DNA from: an uncultured Pseudomonadota bacterium
GTDB lineage: Bacteria; Pseudomonadota; Gammaproteobacteria; Burkholderiales; SG8-39
DNA length: 64,000 bases
Reading direction: 5' to 3'
Assembly (NCBI GenBank): GCA_903829815.1
Contig: CAIKRR010000014.1
Location: forward strand, 1-64,000
Notes under the pieces: model-generated
Databases searched by the model: none
Seen by the model: the letters and a program-made list of their open reading frames with translations, nothing else
What the model was told of the DNA's origin: nothing
Position numbers and translations under genes: made by a program
Shown here: positions 37,394 through 47,168 of the stretch, in pieces
How the letters are laid out: the number at the start of each line of letters is the position of its first letter
Numbering within the stretch: the first letter of the stretch is position 1

Positions 37394-38395
37394 ACGCCGC
37401 CGCTCGGCCTGAGCGAGGGCAATCTCCACCATGCGTCCGGCGCGGTCGGCCACGGTACGCGGCGCAATGGCGGCCATGCTGATGCCGGCCGCCTCCACCA
37501 GAAAACGGATGGCCTCAAGGGGTACATGACCTCGGGGCATGCGCGGTGCGAGCAGCATCGCAGGCAGGCTTCGCAGCAGTTGGCGCACCTTGCGCGAGCC
37601 TGACACCACCGCGCGGCGATCGACCGAATTGCACGCGTGGCGCTCGATCTCGCGACCGATGTCGGCATAGATACGACGCGCTGCAAGGATGGCGGGGCGA
37701 CAAGCACGCGGCAGAAAAGCCACCCCTTCCTCAGCGCGCAGATAGAGCCGATCGGCTTCCGCAAGCAAGCGCTTGACGACCCTGCCGATACCAGGCTCGA
37801 AGACCGGATTGGCAAGCCACGCATCAGGATCGATGCCCTCCTCGCGAAGCCACTGTCGCGGCAGATACAGGCGCCCCATACGCGCGTCCTCGCCGACGTC
37901 GCGAGCGATATTGGTCAACTGCATCGCCACGCCCAGTTCACAGGCACGCGCCATCGCACGTGCTTCGCGCACGCCCATGATGAGGGCCATCATTGCACCC
38001 ACCGTCCCTGCGACACGCGCCGAATAGTCGTGCACTTCCTCGATGGTCTCGTAGCGGCGCCCCTGGGAGTCCCAGGCGAAACCCTCGAGTAGCGCCAGCG
38101 TGATGGCGCGCGGCAGCCGATAGGCGTGCACGACGCGGGCAAAGGCTCGATCAGCCATCAGATCGTGGGGCCGCTGCGCGTGGATGGCATCGAGACGCTC
38201 ATGCAACTCGGCCATGACGCTCGGGCTGGCGCCTGATTCGTCCACGACATCATCGGCAACCCGGCAAAAGGCGTACAGATCGATGGCCGCGCCGCGGACA
38301 TTGCGCGGCAGAAGCCTTGATGCGGCAAAGAAGGACTTCGAGCCCTGGCGCATCAGGCTCTCTTCGGTGGGTCCATGGGCGACAGGCAGGCTCAT
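37343..38395 (-). CDS. crtB: Phytoene synthase
   Basis: About 350 residues. Condenses two geranylgeranyl diphosphates. GSKSFFAASRLLP, the first Asp-rich YAFCRVADDVVDE, GVAMQLTNIARDVGEDA (second Asp-rich motif) and GRLYLPRQWL are present. Both Asp clusters are intact. The ATG at 38395 lies 1 nt after the crtI stop, so crtI and crtB form an operon. The 3' end overlaps the convergent crtC by 51 nt. Confidence 0.95.
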   Translation of the reverse strand: MSLPVAHGPTEESLMRQGSKSFFAASRLLPRNVRGAAIDLYAFCRVADDVVDESGASPSVMAELHERLDAIHAQRPHDLMADRAFARVVHAYRLPRAITLALLEGFAWDSQGRRYETIEEVHDYSARVAGTVGAMMALIMGVREARAMARACELGVAMQLTNIARDVGEDARMGRLYLPRQWLREEGIDPDAWLANPVFEPGIGRVVKRLLAEADRLYLRAEEGVAFLPRACRPAILAARRIYADIGREIERHACNSVDRRAVVSGSRKVRQLLRSLPAMLLAPRMPRGHVPLEAIRFLVEAAGISMAAIAPRTVADRAGRMVEIALAQAERRRLAQPWHSPRQHQTNES

Positions 38396-38396
38396 C

Positions 38397-39968
38397 TCAG
38401 AGAACTCCGGCAATCGGTTGGGTATCGAGGAAAGCGGGGGTACCCCGCAAGTCGGGCACAAGGCTGTCGAAAGCCTTGGCTGAACTGAGGACGCCGGGCA
38501 CACCGGCGCCCGGATGAGTACCGGCTCCCACCATGTACAGACCGGCAATGTCTTCGCTGCGGTTGTGCGGACGGAACCAGGCACTTTGCAACAGACGCGG
38601 CTCCATGCCGAAGGCTGCCCCCTTCCAGGCGAGCAATCGGGTCTTGAAGTCTGCCGGGGTCATCAAGAGCGAAGAACAGACCTCAGCCCCCAGTCCGGGC
38701 AGCACGGTCTGCTCCAGGTAGCGCTCGATCGACTGGCGATAGGGTTCTGCCTGCTGGCTCCAGTCGATGCCGGCGTCCAGGTGCGGCACGGGCGAGAGCA
38801 CATAGAAGGCATCGCAGCCGGGCGGCGCCAGCGATGGGTCGGTGGCGGTTGGGCGATGCAGATAGAGGCTGAAATCCTCGCTCAAGCGCTTGCGCCGGAA
38901 TATGTCATCGAGCAGACCGCCATAGCGAGGCCCGAGCAGAATCATGTGGTGCGGCAGTGTTTCGTAACGCTTGCGGGTGCCGAAATACCAGACGAACAAG
39001 CCCATCGAGAAAGCACTGCGATCGACCTTCCGGTCGGTCCAGACCCGACGCACGGCCGATGGCAGCATATTGCGGTAGGTGTGGGCCACATCGGCATTGG
39101 ACACGACCAGATCGGCACGCAACTGCTCGCCATCGGCCAGCTCGACGCCCACGGCCCGACGCCCCTCGAGCATGATGCGGCGGACCTCGCTGTTGCAGCG
39201 AATGGTCCCGCCCTGACTCGTCACCAGTCGGGCAAGCCCCTGCACGATCGCCCCGGTGCCGCCCATTGCAGAGTGCACGCCAAAGGCACGCTCGAGTGCC
39301 GGAATGAGGCTGTAGACACAGGTGACCGAGAGCGGATTGCCACCGATGAGCAGCGGGTGGAAGCTGAACACCTGGCGCAACTTTTCGCTCGAAAAGTGAC
39401 GACTCGCCATCGCGTAGATGCTCTGCCATGCACGCATGCGAACCATCGAAGGCACAGCCGAGATCAAGTCGCCGATACTCTCGAACGGCGCTGTGCCCAG
39501 CTCCTCGTACCCCAGTTTCAGGCAGCGTGCGGCTTCCGCCATGAAGCTGTCATAGCCGGAGACTTCGCCAGGGCTCACGCGCGCGACCTCGGCACGCATT
39601 GCCTCGGTGTTGCCGTAGTAGTCGAAGTGACTGCCGTCGTTGAAGCGGATTCGATAGAACGGGCTCATCGGGCGCAGATCGACATCGTCGGCAAACCGCC
39701 GTCCGCACAGGGCCCAGAGTTCTTCGAGCAGGTAGGGCGCGGTAATGATGGTGGGGCCCGCGTCGAAGGTGAACCCGTCCTGGCGAAACACGAAGGCACG
39801 CCCGCCGACCGCCTCGAGCTTCTCCAGTACGGTCACCCGATAACCCTTCACACAGAGCCTGATCGCAGCGGCCAGCCCGCCGAAGCCACTGCCAATGACG
39901 ATGGCAGAGCGTGCGGCAGCACCCGCTTGCGTTGCACATCCTGTCCGATCAACCGCTGCCATGACCAT
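38397..39968 (-). CDS. crtI: Phytoene desaturase
   Basis: About 523 residues, FAD-dependent. IVIGSGFGGLAAAIRLCVKG near the N-terminus, GGRAFVFRQDGFTFDAGPTIITAPYLLEELW, and the C-terminal GLYMVGAGTHPGAGVPGVLSSAK are the CrtI hallmarks. With spheroidene-pathway genes nearby it likely performs three desaturations to neurosporene, perhaps four to lycopene. The start is the ATG at 39968, preceded by GGAG at 9 nt; an ATG at 39962 and a longer upstream frame are alternatives. Confidence 0.95.
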   Translation of the reverse strand: MVMAAVDRTGCATQAGAAARSAIVIGSGFGGLAAAIRLCVKGYRVTVLEKLEAVGGRAFVFRQDGFTFDAGPTIITAPYLLEELWALCGRRFADDVDLRPMSPFYRIRFNDGSHFDYYGNTEAMRAEVARVSPGEVSGYDSFMAEAARCLKLGYEELGTAPFESIGDLISAVPSMVRMRAWQSIYAMASRHFSSEKLRQVFSFHPLLIGGNPLSVTCVYSLIPALERAFGVHSAMGGTGAIVQGLARLVTSQGGTIRCNSEVRRIMLEGRRAVGVELADGEQLRADLVVSNADVAHTYRNMLPSAVRRVWTDRKVDRSAFSMGLFVWYFGTRKRYETLPHHMILLGPRYGGLLDDIFRRKRLSEDFSLYLHRPTATDPSLAPPGCDAFYVLSPVPHLDAGIDWSQQAEPYRQSIERYLEQTVLPGLGAEVCSSLLMTPADFKTRLLAWKGAAFGMEPRLLQSAWFRPHNRSEDIAGLYMVGAGTHPGAGVPGVLSSAKAFDSLVPDLRGTPAFLDTQPIAGVL

Positions 39969-40005
39969 GCAAACCCACTCCAGTACGCCGCCCGACGGCA
40001 AAATG

Positions 40006-40046
40006 TGTAAATTGCAGTTGACGCATTGATTTGTCAAGAACAGAAT
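40006..40046 (+). promoter_or_regulatory. bchG promoter and PpsR-type site in the crtI/bchG spacer
   Basis: TGT-N12-ACG at 40006-40023 resembles the PpsR element with one mismatch. It contains TTGACG (40018-40023), which with CAGAAT (40041-40046) at 17-nt spacing forms a plausible sigma-70 promoter for bchG. The start would fall on or next to the bchG ATG at 40052. A second TGTCAA half site lies at 40032-40037 (TTGACA on the minus strand, toward crtI), without a good matching -10. Confidence 0.5.
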
Positions 40047-40051
40047 AAATC

Positions 40052-40954
40052 ATGGTTTCGCTATCCAACAATCGCTACCCGAGCGCATCGGCCATCACCG
40101 AGCTGCTGAAGCCAATTACCTGGTTTCCGCCGATGTGGGCATTCTCGTGCGGCGTGGTGGCCTCAGGTGTCAGCATCCTCGATCACTGGCGGATCGTTCT
40201 CGTCGGCATCATCCTCGCCGGGCCGCTGGTCTGCGCGACCAGTCAGGCGGTCAACGACTGGTTCGACCGCGAGGTCGATGCGATCAACGAGCCCCAGCGA
40301 CCGATCCCCTCGGGACGCATGCCGGGCCGCTGGGGCCTGGCGGTGGCCGTCATCTGGACGGTCTTTTCGCTGGCTGTGGCACTGCTGCTGGGCACCTGGG
40401 GCTTTCTGGCCGCAGCGCTCGGACTGGCTCTGGCCTGGGCCTACAGTGCCCCCCCCTTGCGCTTGAAACAGAATGGCTGGTGGGGCAATGCGGCCTGCGG
40501 TTTGTGCTACGAGGGCCTTGCGTGGATCACCGGTGCTGCAGTGATGGCTGGCGGCGAAATGCCCGATTCGCGCTCGCTCACGCTGGCGCTTCTGTACAGC
40601 GCGGGGGCGCACGGCATCATGACCCTCAACGACTTCAAGGCCATCAAGGGTGACGAGCAGATGAATGTGCGCTCGCTGCCAGTCCAGTTGGGGGCTCGCA
40701 ACGCCGCGCTCACCGCCTGCTGGATCATGGCGCTGCCCCAGGTCGTGGTCATCGCTGTGCTGACCGCCTGGCTGCCAGGCTGGCACCCGATTGCCCTCTG
40801 CCTGCTCCTGGCCGGACAGCTTGCGCTCATGGCATGGTTTGTCCGCAAACCCATCGAACGAGCGCTCCATTACAGCGGGTTCGGCGTACCGCTTTTCGTG
40901 GCGGGCATGATGCTCGCCGCCTTCGCTCTCAGACAAACCGCGTCAGTCGCATGA
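40052..40954 (+). CDS. bchG: Bacteriochlorophyll synthase (geranylgeranyl transferase)
   Basis: 300 residues, polytopic UbiA-family prenyltransferase that esterifies bacteriochlorophyllide a. LLKPITWFPPMWAFSCGVV at the N-terminus, the Asp-rich NDWFDREVDAINEPQRPIPSG (about 69-89), YSAPPLRLKQNGWWGN, and the second motif HGIMTLNDFKAIKGDEQMNVRSLPVQLG are textbook. No Shine-Dalgarno sequence is seen before the ATG. It is followed after 10 nt by the PucC-like gene. Confidence 0.96.
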   Translation: MVSLSNNRYPSASAITELLKPITWFPPMWAFSCGVVASGVSILDHWRIVLVGIILAGPLVCATSQAVNDWFDREVDAINEPQRPIPSGRMPGRWGLAVAVIWTVFSLAVALLLGTWGFLAAALGLALAWAYSAPPLRLKQNGWWGNAACGLCYEGLAWITGAAVMAGGEMPDSRSLTLALLYSAGAHGIMTLNDFKAIKGDEQMNVRSLPVQLGARNAALTACWIMALPQVVVIAVLTAWLPGWHPIALCLLLAGQLALMAWFVRKPIERALHYSGFGVPLFVAGMMLAAFALRQTASVA

Positions 40955-40964
40955 GGGCTCACGA

Positions 40965-42359
40965 ATGAATCTCGCCCGACATCAGCCACGGCCCTTCGGA
41001 TGGCTCGATGTAGCCCGACTGGGCCTGATCCAGGCCTGCCTCGGGGGTGTAGTCGTGCTGGCTACCTCGACACTCAACCGGATCATGGTCGTCGAGCTTG
41101 CCCTGCCCGCACTGTTGCCCGGGCTGCTGGTGGCACTGCACTACGTCCTGCAGATCCTGCGGCCGCGCATGGGGTTCGGCGCTGACCAGTCAGGCCGCTG
41201 CACGCCATGGATACTCGGCGGCATGGCGGTACTGGCATCGGGGGGCCTGCTGGGCGCCTGGGCCGTGGTGCGCATGGCGCACGATCTGCCGGTCGGCGTT
41301 GGCTTGGCCATCATCGCTTTCCTGCTGATTGGCGCCGGGGTCAGCGCAAGCGGCACCTCGGTCCTCACACTGCTGGCCAAGCGGGTAGCGCCGCGGCGTC
41401 GCGCCGGCGCAGCAACGTTGCTGTGGATGATGATGATCGCAGGCTTTGCGATTACTGCTGGCGTATCGGGTCACCTGCTCGATCCTTACAGCGAACAACG
41501 TTTGCTGCTGGTGGCAGCAGGCATGGCAAGTCTTGCCCTGGTGCTGAGCGCCCTGCTGCTCATCGGCCTGGAGGGCCCAGCCGGTGTTGCCGGCCAGCCC
41601 GGTGCTGAGCCTGTCCAGGCGCATGAGGCCAGGCGATTGGGCGGCGAGCAGGCCGTCGCCTTCCGGACTGCGCTTGCACAGGTCTGGCAGGAACCCGAAG
41701 CGCGTCAATTCACGATCTTTGTCTTCGTGTCGATGCTCGCTTTCAGTACCCAGGACCTGATCCTCGAGCCATTTGCAGGCGTCGTGTTCGGTTTCACCCC
41801 AGGGGAGTCGACCCAACTCTCGGGACTGCAGCACGGGGGTGTGCTCGCCGGCATGCTGCTGGTAGCCGCGGCTGGAAGCGGTCGCCTGTTTGGCAAACGC
41901 CTGGGCTCTCTCAAGTTCTGGACCGTCGCGGGTTGCATTGCGTCGGGCATCGCACTGGCAGGCCTTGTGATGGCCGGTGTCATGGGCCCCGTGTGGCCTC
42001 TGAAAGTCAACGTGATGCTGCTCGGTGCAGCCAACGGCGCGTTCTCCATTGCCGCCATCGCCTCGATGATGCGATTGGCCAGCGAAGGTCGCGAGGCTCG
42101 CGAGGGCACGCGCATGGGGCTTTGGGGCGCCGCGCAGGCACTCGCCTTTGGCGCGGGTGGCCTGCTCGGCACCGTTCTGTCGGATCTGGCCCGACTGATC
42201 ATCGCGGAGGCAGCACTCGCCTACGCCCTCGTTTTTGGACTCGAGGCTGCACTGTTCCTGGTGGCGGCCCGACTGGCAAGCAAGATACGTGAAGCAACGG
42301 CACCGGCAACCTCGACCGAGGCATTCGGCGCCGCACCAACCCTGGAGGGAGCGCAATGA
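40965..42359 (+). CDS. BCD-family (PucC-like) MFS protein
   Basis: 464 residues with about 12 hydrophobic segments. It has the LhaA/PucC signature RLGLIQACLGGVVVLATSTLNRIMVVEL, LRPRMGFGADQSGRCTPWI, AFSTQDLILEPFAGVVFG and MGLWGAAQALAFGAGGLLG. The position between bchG and bchP matches the conserved second PucC-like gene of purple-bacterial clusters. It is thought to route bacteriochlorophyll to antenna proteins; the function of this copy is inferred. It overlaps bchP by 4 nt. Confidence 0.88.
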   Translation: MNLARHQPRPFGWLDVARLGLIQACLGGVVVLATSTLNRIMVVELALPALLPGLLVALHYVLQILRPRMGFGADQSGRCTPWILGGMAVLASGGLLGAWAVVRMAHDLPVGVGLAIIAFLLIGAGVSASGTSVLTLLAKRVAPRRRAGAATLLWMMMIAGFAITAGVSGHLLDPYSEQRLLLVAAGMASLALVLSALLLIGLEGPAGVAGQPGAEPVQAHEARRLGGEQAVAFRTALAQVWQEPEARQFTIFVFVSMLAFSTQDLILEPFAGVVFGFTPGESTQLSGLQHGGVLAGMLLVAAAGSGRLFGKRLGSLKFWTVAGCIASGIALAGLVMAGVMGPVWPLKVNVMLLGAANGAFSIAAIASMMRLASEGREAREGTRMGLWGAAQALAFGAGGLLGTVLSDLARLIIAEAALAYALVFGLEAALFLVAARLASKIREATAPATSTEAFGAAPTLEGAQ

Positions 42360-43570
42360 CGGACCATGACGTAATCGTGATCGGCGGCGGCCCGGCGGGT
42401 GCCACATCAGCCGATGATCTGGCGCGCGCAGGCTATCGAGTTCTTCTCGTTGACCGCCAGGGCCGAACCAAGCCCTGCGGTGGGGCGATACCGCCGCGTG
42501 CCATCAAGGACTTCAACATTCCTGACGAGATGCTCGTCGCGCGCATCAACTGCGCCCGGATGATCTCGCCCAAGGACCGCCGGGTGGACATCCCGATCGA
42601 GAACGGCTTTGTCGGGATGGTTGACCGTCATTCGTTCGACGAATGGTTGCGGACCCGCGCCGCCGAGCACGGCGCGACCCGCCTGGTCGGGCAGTTCGAC
42701 CGCCTCGAGGAAATCGAGGCCGCCGAGCCCGGCCAGCCGCCGGTGGTGCGAGTCCATCTCACCTTGAAGGAAGCGCGAGGCACGATCAAGGCAGAGACGG
42801 CGAGTTTCACTGCCCGCATGGTGATCGGCGCGGACGGTGCGCGCTCCAGGGTTGCGCAGCAATCCGTGCGTGGCGCCGATCGTGGGCGCTTCGTCTTTGC
42901 GTATCACGAGATACTTGAAGCGCCTCAGGCGGGGCACGGCAACTACGGCGCCGAGCGCTGCGACGTCATCTACGACGCGCGCATCTCGCCCGACTTCTAT
43001 GGCTGGGTGTTTCCGCATGGACGGCTGGTCAGCGTCGGCACCGGCAGCATGGACAAGGGGTTTTCCTTGCGCGGCGCGACAACCACCTTGCGTGCCATGG
43101 CAGGGCTGAGCGATGCTGCAACCGTACGTCGGGAAGGCGCGCCCATTCCGCTCAAGCCACTGCCGCACTGGGACAACGGACGCAACGTGGTGCTCGCCGG
43201 AGATGCCTCCGGTGTCGTGGCGCCTGCCTCGGGCGAGGGTATCTACTACGCGATGCTCGGCGGCCGTCTGGCGGCCGAGGCGTGCATCGAAGCCCTGGCC
43301 ACGGGCAAAGGGCGGGCACTGGCCAACGCCCGCAAGCGATTCATGAAGGAGCACGGTCGTGTATTCTTCATCCTCGGTATCTTGCAGCGCTTCTGGTACA
43401 GCACCGACAAGCGTCGCGAAGCCTTCGTGAAGATCTGCCAGGACAAGGACGTTCAGCAACTCACCTTCGACGCCTATATGAACAAGCGTCTGGTACGAAA
43501 GAAACCCATGGCCCATATGCGCATCTTCCTGAAGGACATGGCCCACCTGCTGGGCTTTGCCAAGGCGTGA
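42356..43570 (+). CDS. bchP: Geranylgeranyl diphosphate/geranylgeranyl-bacteriochlorophyll reductase
   Basis: 404 residues. FAD enzyme reducing the geranylgeranyl tail to phytyl. The GGGPAGATSADDLARAGYRVLLVDRQGRTKPCGGAIPPRAI block starts at residue 9; GADGARSRVAQQSV and the VLAGDASGVVAPASGEGIYYAMLGG block are present, with the basic helical C-terminus. All expected motifs are intact. ATGA overlap upstream and GTGA overlap downstream suggest translational coupling. Confidence 0.96.
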   Translation: MTDHDVIVIGGGPAGATSADDLARAGYRVLLVDRQGRTKPCGGAIPPRAIKDFNIPDEMLVARINCARMISPKDRRVDIPIENGFVGMVDRHSFDEWLRTRAAEHGATRLVGQFDRLEEIEAAEPGQPPVVRVHLTLKEARGTIKAETASFTARMVIGADGARSRVAQQSVRGADRGRFVFAYHEILEAPQAGHGNYGAERCDVIYDARISPDFYGWVFPHGRLVSVGTGSMDKGFSLRGATTTLRAMAGLSDAATVRREGAPIPLKPLPHWDNGRNVVLAGDASGVVAPASGEGIYYAMLGGRLAAEACIEALATGKGRALANARKRFMKEHGRVFFILGILQRFWYSTDKRREAFVKICQDKDVQQLTFDAYMNKRLVRKKPMAHMRIFLKDMAHLLGFAKA

Positions 43571-44097
43571 CCCCAGCGCCGGCGGGCGAACCCGCGTCCG
43601 TCGGCAGCCGGCAGCCGGTTCTGGTGGCCACCGCCCTGGCGGTGGCTGTCGGAGCGATCGGGGGTTCGCTGACCCGCATCAACGCCTGGTATTTCAACCT
43701 GGTCCAGCCCTGGTTCAAGCCGCCTGACTGGTTGTTTGGTCCGGCCTGGTCGATCCTCTACGGGCTCATGGTGTGGTCGGCTGTCATGGCATGGCGCAGC
43801 GCCGCGTTGCGCGGCGCGCAGGACGCGCGGCGCCTGCGCCTCACGCTGCTCGTGCTGTGGGGGTTCAATGCCCTGGCCAACGTGAGCTGGAGCTTCTTTT
43901 TCTTCTTCATCCAGCGGCCCGATCAGGCGCTGGTGGTGAACGCCCTGCTCGCCATTTCCATCATTCTGCTCATGGCGCACCTGCGCGCCTATTGCAGAAA
44001 ATCGGCATGGCTTCTGCTGCCTTACCTGGTCTGGGTGAGCTTTGCCGGTCTGGTCAATCTGGGCGTCGTACGACTCAACGGGCCCTTCCCAGGCTGA
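43567..44097 (+). CDS. tspO: Tryptophan-rich sensory protein TspO
   Basis: About 176 residues with five hydrophobic segments. The TspO/MBR pattern is clear: AVGAIGGSLT, WYFNLVQPWFKPPDWLFGPAWSILYGLM, LLVLWGFNALANVSWSFFFF and LLPYLVWVSFAGLVNLGV. In Rhodobacter TspO binds tetrapyrroles and negatively affects photosynthesis gene expression through the PpsR system. The start GTG at 43567 overlaps the bchP stop as GTGA and lies 15 residues before the first conserved region. It ends the bchG operon. Confidence 0.92.
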   Translation: MTPAPAGEPASVGSRQPVLVATALAVAVGAIGGSLTRINAWYFNLVQPWFKPPDWLFGPAWSILYGLMVWSAVMAWRSAALRGAQDARRLRLTLLVLWGFNALANVSWSFFFFFIQRPDQALVVNALLAISIILLMAHLRAYCRKSAWLLLPYLVWVSFAGLVNLGVVRLNGPFPG

Positions 44098-44109
44098 GAA
44101 GGCGGCTGG

Positions 44110-44140
44110 AAAAAGAAAACCCCCCGCTCCGGGCGGGGGG
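44110..44140 (-). terminator. Terminator of the puf operon
   Basis: An 8-bp G/C stem (44120-44127 with 44133-44140) with a 5-nt loop. On the minus strand it is followed by TTTTCTTTTT (complement of 44110-44119). It lies about 80 nt beyond the pufC stop; the hairpin could also stop plus-strand reading from tspO. Confidence 0.8.
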
Positions 44141-44222
44141 CTGAAGGAGGCAGGCATCAGATCGATGTTGCTCCATTGCGGGAGGTCCCCAGGCCGGGCC
44201 CGGGGGCGTCGCCAGTCACCTG

Positions 44223-45278
44223 TCAGTTCTTTCCGGCCTTGCGCTCTGCGAGCGTGTCAGCAGGTTTTGCCGCCCCAGCCAGTGCCGGATAGTGCTTGGC
44301 CATTGCAGCCCCATTGAGAGGCTTGTTGGCACCCTGATGGCAGGTCGCACAGTTGGCCTTGGCGATATCGCCCGTCGGCCCGAGGTGGTCCGGTGGGGTC
44401 ACCGCGGTAAGCGGCACGATGTACTCGTTGTTGATCTCGCGCACCATTCGAATGCCGAACCAGGCCTGCACGCGCTGCGGGGTACTCTGTGACCACTCGG
44501 CCATGGCGCGCGTATTGTGGCACCAGGTACAGCCCACACCCAGTGCATCGCTCATGTGAATCATGAGGCCGTGCGTGGCTTCAGCGTCCTTGATCGAGGT
44601 CTTGTTGCCGGTCGGGAGCGCAGTCGTCCCTGCAACGCGGATCTCGTTGGCCTTCAGCAGGTACGGGGTGTAAGGATCATAAGGCAGTGACGCGTTGGCC
44701 ACCGAGGCCATGCCGGCACGGTTCTGACCGAAGTTGTTGCCAAGCAGCCTGCCCTCAGTGGCCACTTCGCGCTCGGCAAACCAGGACTTCTCGGGGATGT
44801 TGTGACCCCGGTGGCAGGTGTAGCAGGTCACGCCGGTCTCTTTCACGTGATCCTGCCAGTTGCCGTTGATCTGACGGGTCATCTGGATCATGCGCCGCGC
44901 CACCACCTTGGTGTACTTCGAGTCCTCGGCAAAATTGGCCGGGTTGTGGCAATGCGCACAACCCTGTTCGGGCGCGACCCACTGCGTCATGGCAGCCATC
45001 GTGCGGTTGAACTCGGCCACATTCAGATCGCCAAGGACCTGCAGATTCTTGTAGAGCAGTGTGGCTTTGGGGCCATCGGCAGGCACTGCAGGCGCGGCCT
45101 CGGGAGCCTCGTGCAGCGCGGCGTTGGCAGCGACCGTACGCGGATTGACGATCCGTTCCATACCGGTTCCGCGATAACCGATCTGCTCGTGGGCCACCGG
45201 CGGGTGTTCGCATCCCGCCAGCAGCAGGGTCGCACCAGACACAAGCAGTGCGACGAGGATATTTCTGTTGGGGCTCAT
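44223..45278 (-). CDS. pufC: Reaction-centre tetraheme cytochrome c subunit
   Basis: About 351 residues. Membrane-anchored periplasmic donor to the special pair. The N-terminus has a lipobox, LLAGC, with Cys at 23. Four CxxCH heme sites occur at about 107 (CAHCH), 152 (CYTCH), 250 (CTWCH) and 310 (CATCH); the His-containing HGLMIHMSD and Met residues before each site fit axial ligands. The start MSPNRN is preceded by AGGGAG with 7 nt spacing; an ATG two codons upstream is less well placed. Last gene of the puf operon. Confidence 0.97.
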   Translation of the reverse strand: MSPNRNILVALLVSGATLLLAGCEHPPVAHEQIGYRGTGMERIVNPRTVAANAALHEAPEAAPAVPADGPKATLLYKNLQVLGDLNVAEFNRTMAAMTQWVAPEQGCAHCHNPANFAEDSKYTKVVARRMIQMTRQINGNWQDHVKETGVTCYTCHRGHNIPEKSWFAEREVATEGRLLGNNFGQNRAGMASVANASLPYDPYTPYLLKANEIRVAGTTALPTGNKTSIKDAEATHGLMIHMSDALGVGCTWCHNTRAMAEWSQSTPQRVQAWFGIRMVREINNEYIVPLTAVTPPDHLGPTGDIAKANCATCHQGANKPLNGAAMAKHYPALAGAAKPADTLAERKAGKN

Positions 45279-45289
45279 TGACATTCTCC

Positions 45290-46291
45290 CTAATGGGCCG
45301 CCGGCGCAACGGCAGGTGCTGACTGGACGGCAGCAGGGTCGATCACCGGGCCCCACAATTCGGGGTATGACGGCGCCACGCCGTGCTTGACCGACCACAG
45401 GTACCAGTTGTCGACGACCGTACCGGTGAGCAGGATCCCGATGCCGCCGGTCACGCAGGTCAGCACCGCAAACCACCAGGCCCAGCGATGAATCGACTCC
45501 ATCGTCGCGTTGAATCCCATGGTCCAGCGCCAGAAGAGCGCAGCTCGCTCCGAGGCGGTACCCCGATCGACGATCTGTTCGATCTCCCGCTCGCCACCGA
45601 AGCGACTCACCGCCAGGATGGTTGCCGCGTGCATCGCAAAGAGCAACACCGAGCCGTAGAGGAATGCAATCGACAGCATGTGGAACGGGTTGTAGAAGAG
45701 ATTGCCGTAACGCAGCGAAAACGCCGTCGTCCAGTCCAGGTGCGAGAAGATGCCGAAAGGCACCGCCTCGCTCCAGCGGCCCAGGAGCACAGGCCGGAAG
45801 AATCCCAGTACCAGATAGAGCCAGATCGCACCGGCGAATGCCCAGCAGACATGGGTGCCCATGCCCAGCGCACGGGCGCGTCGGTACATGCGCACCCACC
45901 ACAAGAGGATCGAGACCGTGATGAAGAATCCGGCAAAGAGCCACCAGCCGCCCTGGTTCAGCGGCGGAATGTGCAGTCCCCATGAGGGTGCAGGCGGATC
46001 CACGGACAGCCAGAACATCTGGCGCACGAACTGTATCGGGCTGTAGTTCACCTGAACCAGATAATTCCATCCGATCGAGGTGAAGCCGATCGTGAAGAAG
46101 ATGACGGAAGCCAGTCCGAAGAACCCGAGGTAGATCGGGCCCAGCTGGGCATTGCCCAGGCGCCCGAGCAGATGCAGGTGCACCGGTCCGAGAGTGCGCT
46201 CGTCATTGTCGCGCGCATTCTCCAGTTCGATACCCATGCTGGTCGGACCCTCGACCTGCACCTGGGTAAACAGATTTTGATATTCAGCCAT
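45290..46291 (-). CDS. pufM: Photosynthetic reaction centre M subunit
   Basis: 333 residues, five membrane helices. [43 protein letters not shown] holds the accessory and special-pair His, and [13 protein letters not shown] carries the iron-ligand His; the Glu ligand lies in [28 protein letters not shown] follows. The C-terminal extension beyond [13 protein letters not shown] (about 40 residues) is typical of tetraheme-associated M subunits. A GGGGG ribosome site precedes the ATG. Confidence 0.97.
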   Translation of the reverse strand: MAEYQNLFTQVQVEGPTSMGIELENARDNDERTLGPVHLHLLGRLGNAQLGPIYLGFFGLASVIFFTIGFTSIGWNYLVQVNYSPIQFVRQMFWLSVDPPAPSWGLHIPPLNQGGWWLFAGFFITVSILLWWVRMYRRARALGMGTHVCWAFAGAIWLYLVLGFFRPVLLGRWSEAVPFGIFSHLDWTTAFSLRYGNLFYNPFHMLSIAFLYGSVLLFAMHAATILAVSRFGGEREIEQIVDRGTASERAALFWRWTMGFNATMESIHRWAWWFAVLTCVTGGIGILLTGTVVDNWYLWSVKHGVAPSYPELWGPVIDPAAVQSAPAVAPAAH

Positions 46292-46318
46292 TGTTGTCCC
46301 CCTTGTGCTCGATCCGGA

Positions 46319-47143
46319 CTACGACCAGATCGGCAAGCGCAGCCACCAACCCCACCAGGCGGGCCAACCCTGGGTCCAGAACGGACCACTGATGACGATG
46401 CACACAGCACTGAAGAACACCGCACCCAGCGCCAGAAACAGCCCAAGCCGGTGGATACCCAGTGTTCCGATCGAGTACCCGATGATGTCTCTGAAGAAAG
46501 TGTCTTCGTGCTCAGGCGTCTTCACGATCTCGCCCCTGGCCGGATTGGTCGAGGACAGGATCAGCGCACCGTGCAGCGCCAGCGCGAAGGTCGTGGTGAA
46601 GAACAGGCTCACCGCAATCATGTGCGCCGGGTTGTAGTGGAAGTGCAGGAACTGGTAGCCGACGTTCGACACCCAGTCGAGGTGGCTGAGAATGCCGTAC
46701 GGAAAGCCGTGTCCCCAGGCACCGAGCAGAACCGGACGCACGATCTCCAGGGTCACGTAGGCCAGGATCGCGAAACTGTAGGCAAAGGGTACGTGGTAGC
46801 CCATGCCCAATTTGCGACAGATCTCGACTTCGCGCAGCGCCCAGGACACAAAGGCACCAACGGCGCAGACAGTGATCACCTGCCAGAAGCCTCCCTCGCG
46901 CAAAGGCGCAAGGCCCAGACCGTATTTGAGGTCGGGCGGGGCAATGTTGATCTGCCAGATGTTCCATGTCGGACCCAGCGACGCCGCGTAGAGCAGCAGA
47001 GCCGTACCGAGAAAGGCAAAAAATATCGTCGTGACACCAAAGATGCCGACGTAGAAAGGGCCGACCCAGAAGTCGAACAGATCCCCGCCCAGCAACGTGC
47101 CACCGCGGACCCGGTATTTTCTCTCAAAGCTCAACATCGCCAT
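46319..47143 (-). CDS. pufL: Photosynthetic reaction centre L subunit
   Basis: 274 residues, five membrane helices. [72 protein letters not shown] (special-pair and accessory His) and [11 protein letters not shown] (iron ligand) are present. Standard length. 27 nt before pufM. The leader region carries a strong stem-loop. Confidence 0.98.
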   Translation of the reverse strand: MAMLSFERKYRVRGGTLLGGDLFDFWVGPFYVGIFGVTTIFFAFLGTALLLYAASLGPTWNIWQINIAPPDLKYGLGLAPLREGGFWQVITVCAVGAFVSWALREVEICRKLGMGYHVPFAYSFAILAYVTLEIVRPVLLGAWGHGFPYGILSHLDWVSNVGYQFLHFHYNPAHMIAVSLFFTTTFALALHGALILSSTNPARGEIVKTPEHEDTFFRDIIGYSIGTLGIHRLGLFLALGAVFFSAVCIVISGPFWTQGWPAWWGWWLRLPIWS

Positions 47144-47168
47144 ATCGGCACCCTCTCTTCATGTGGGG

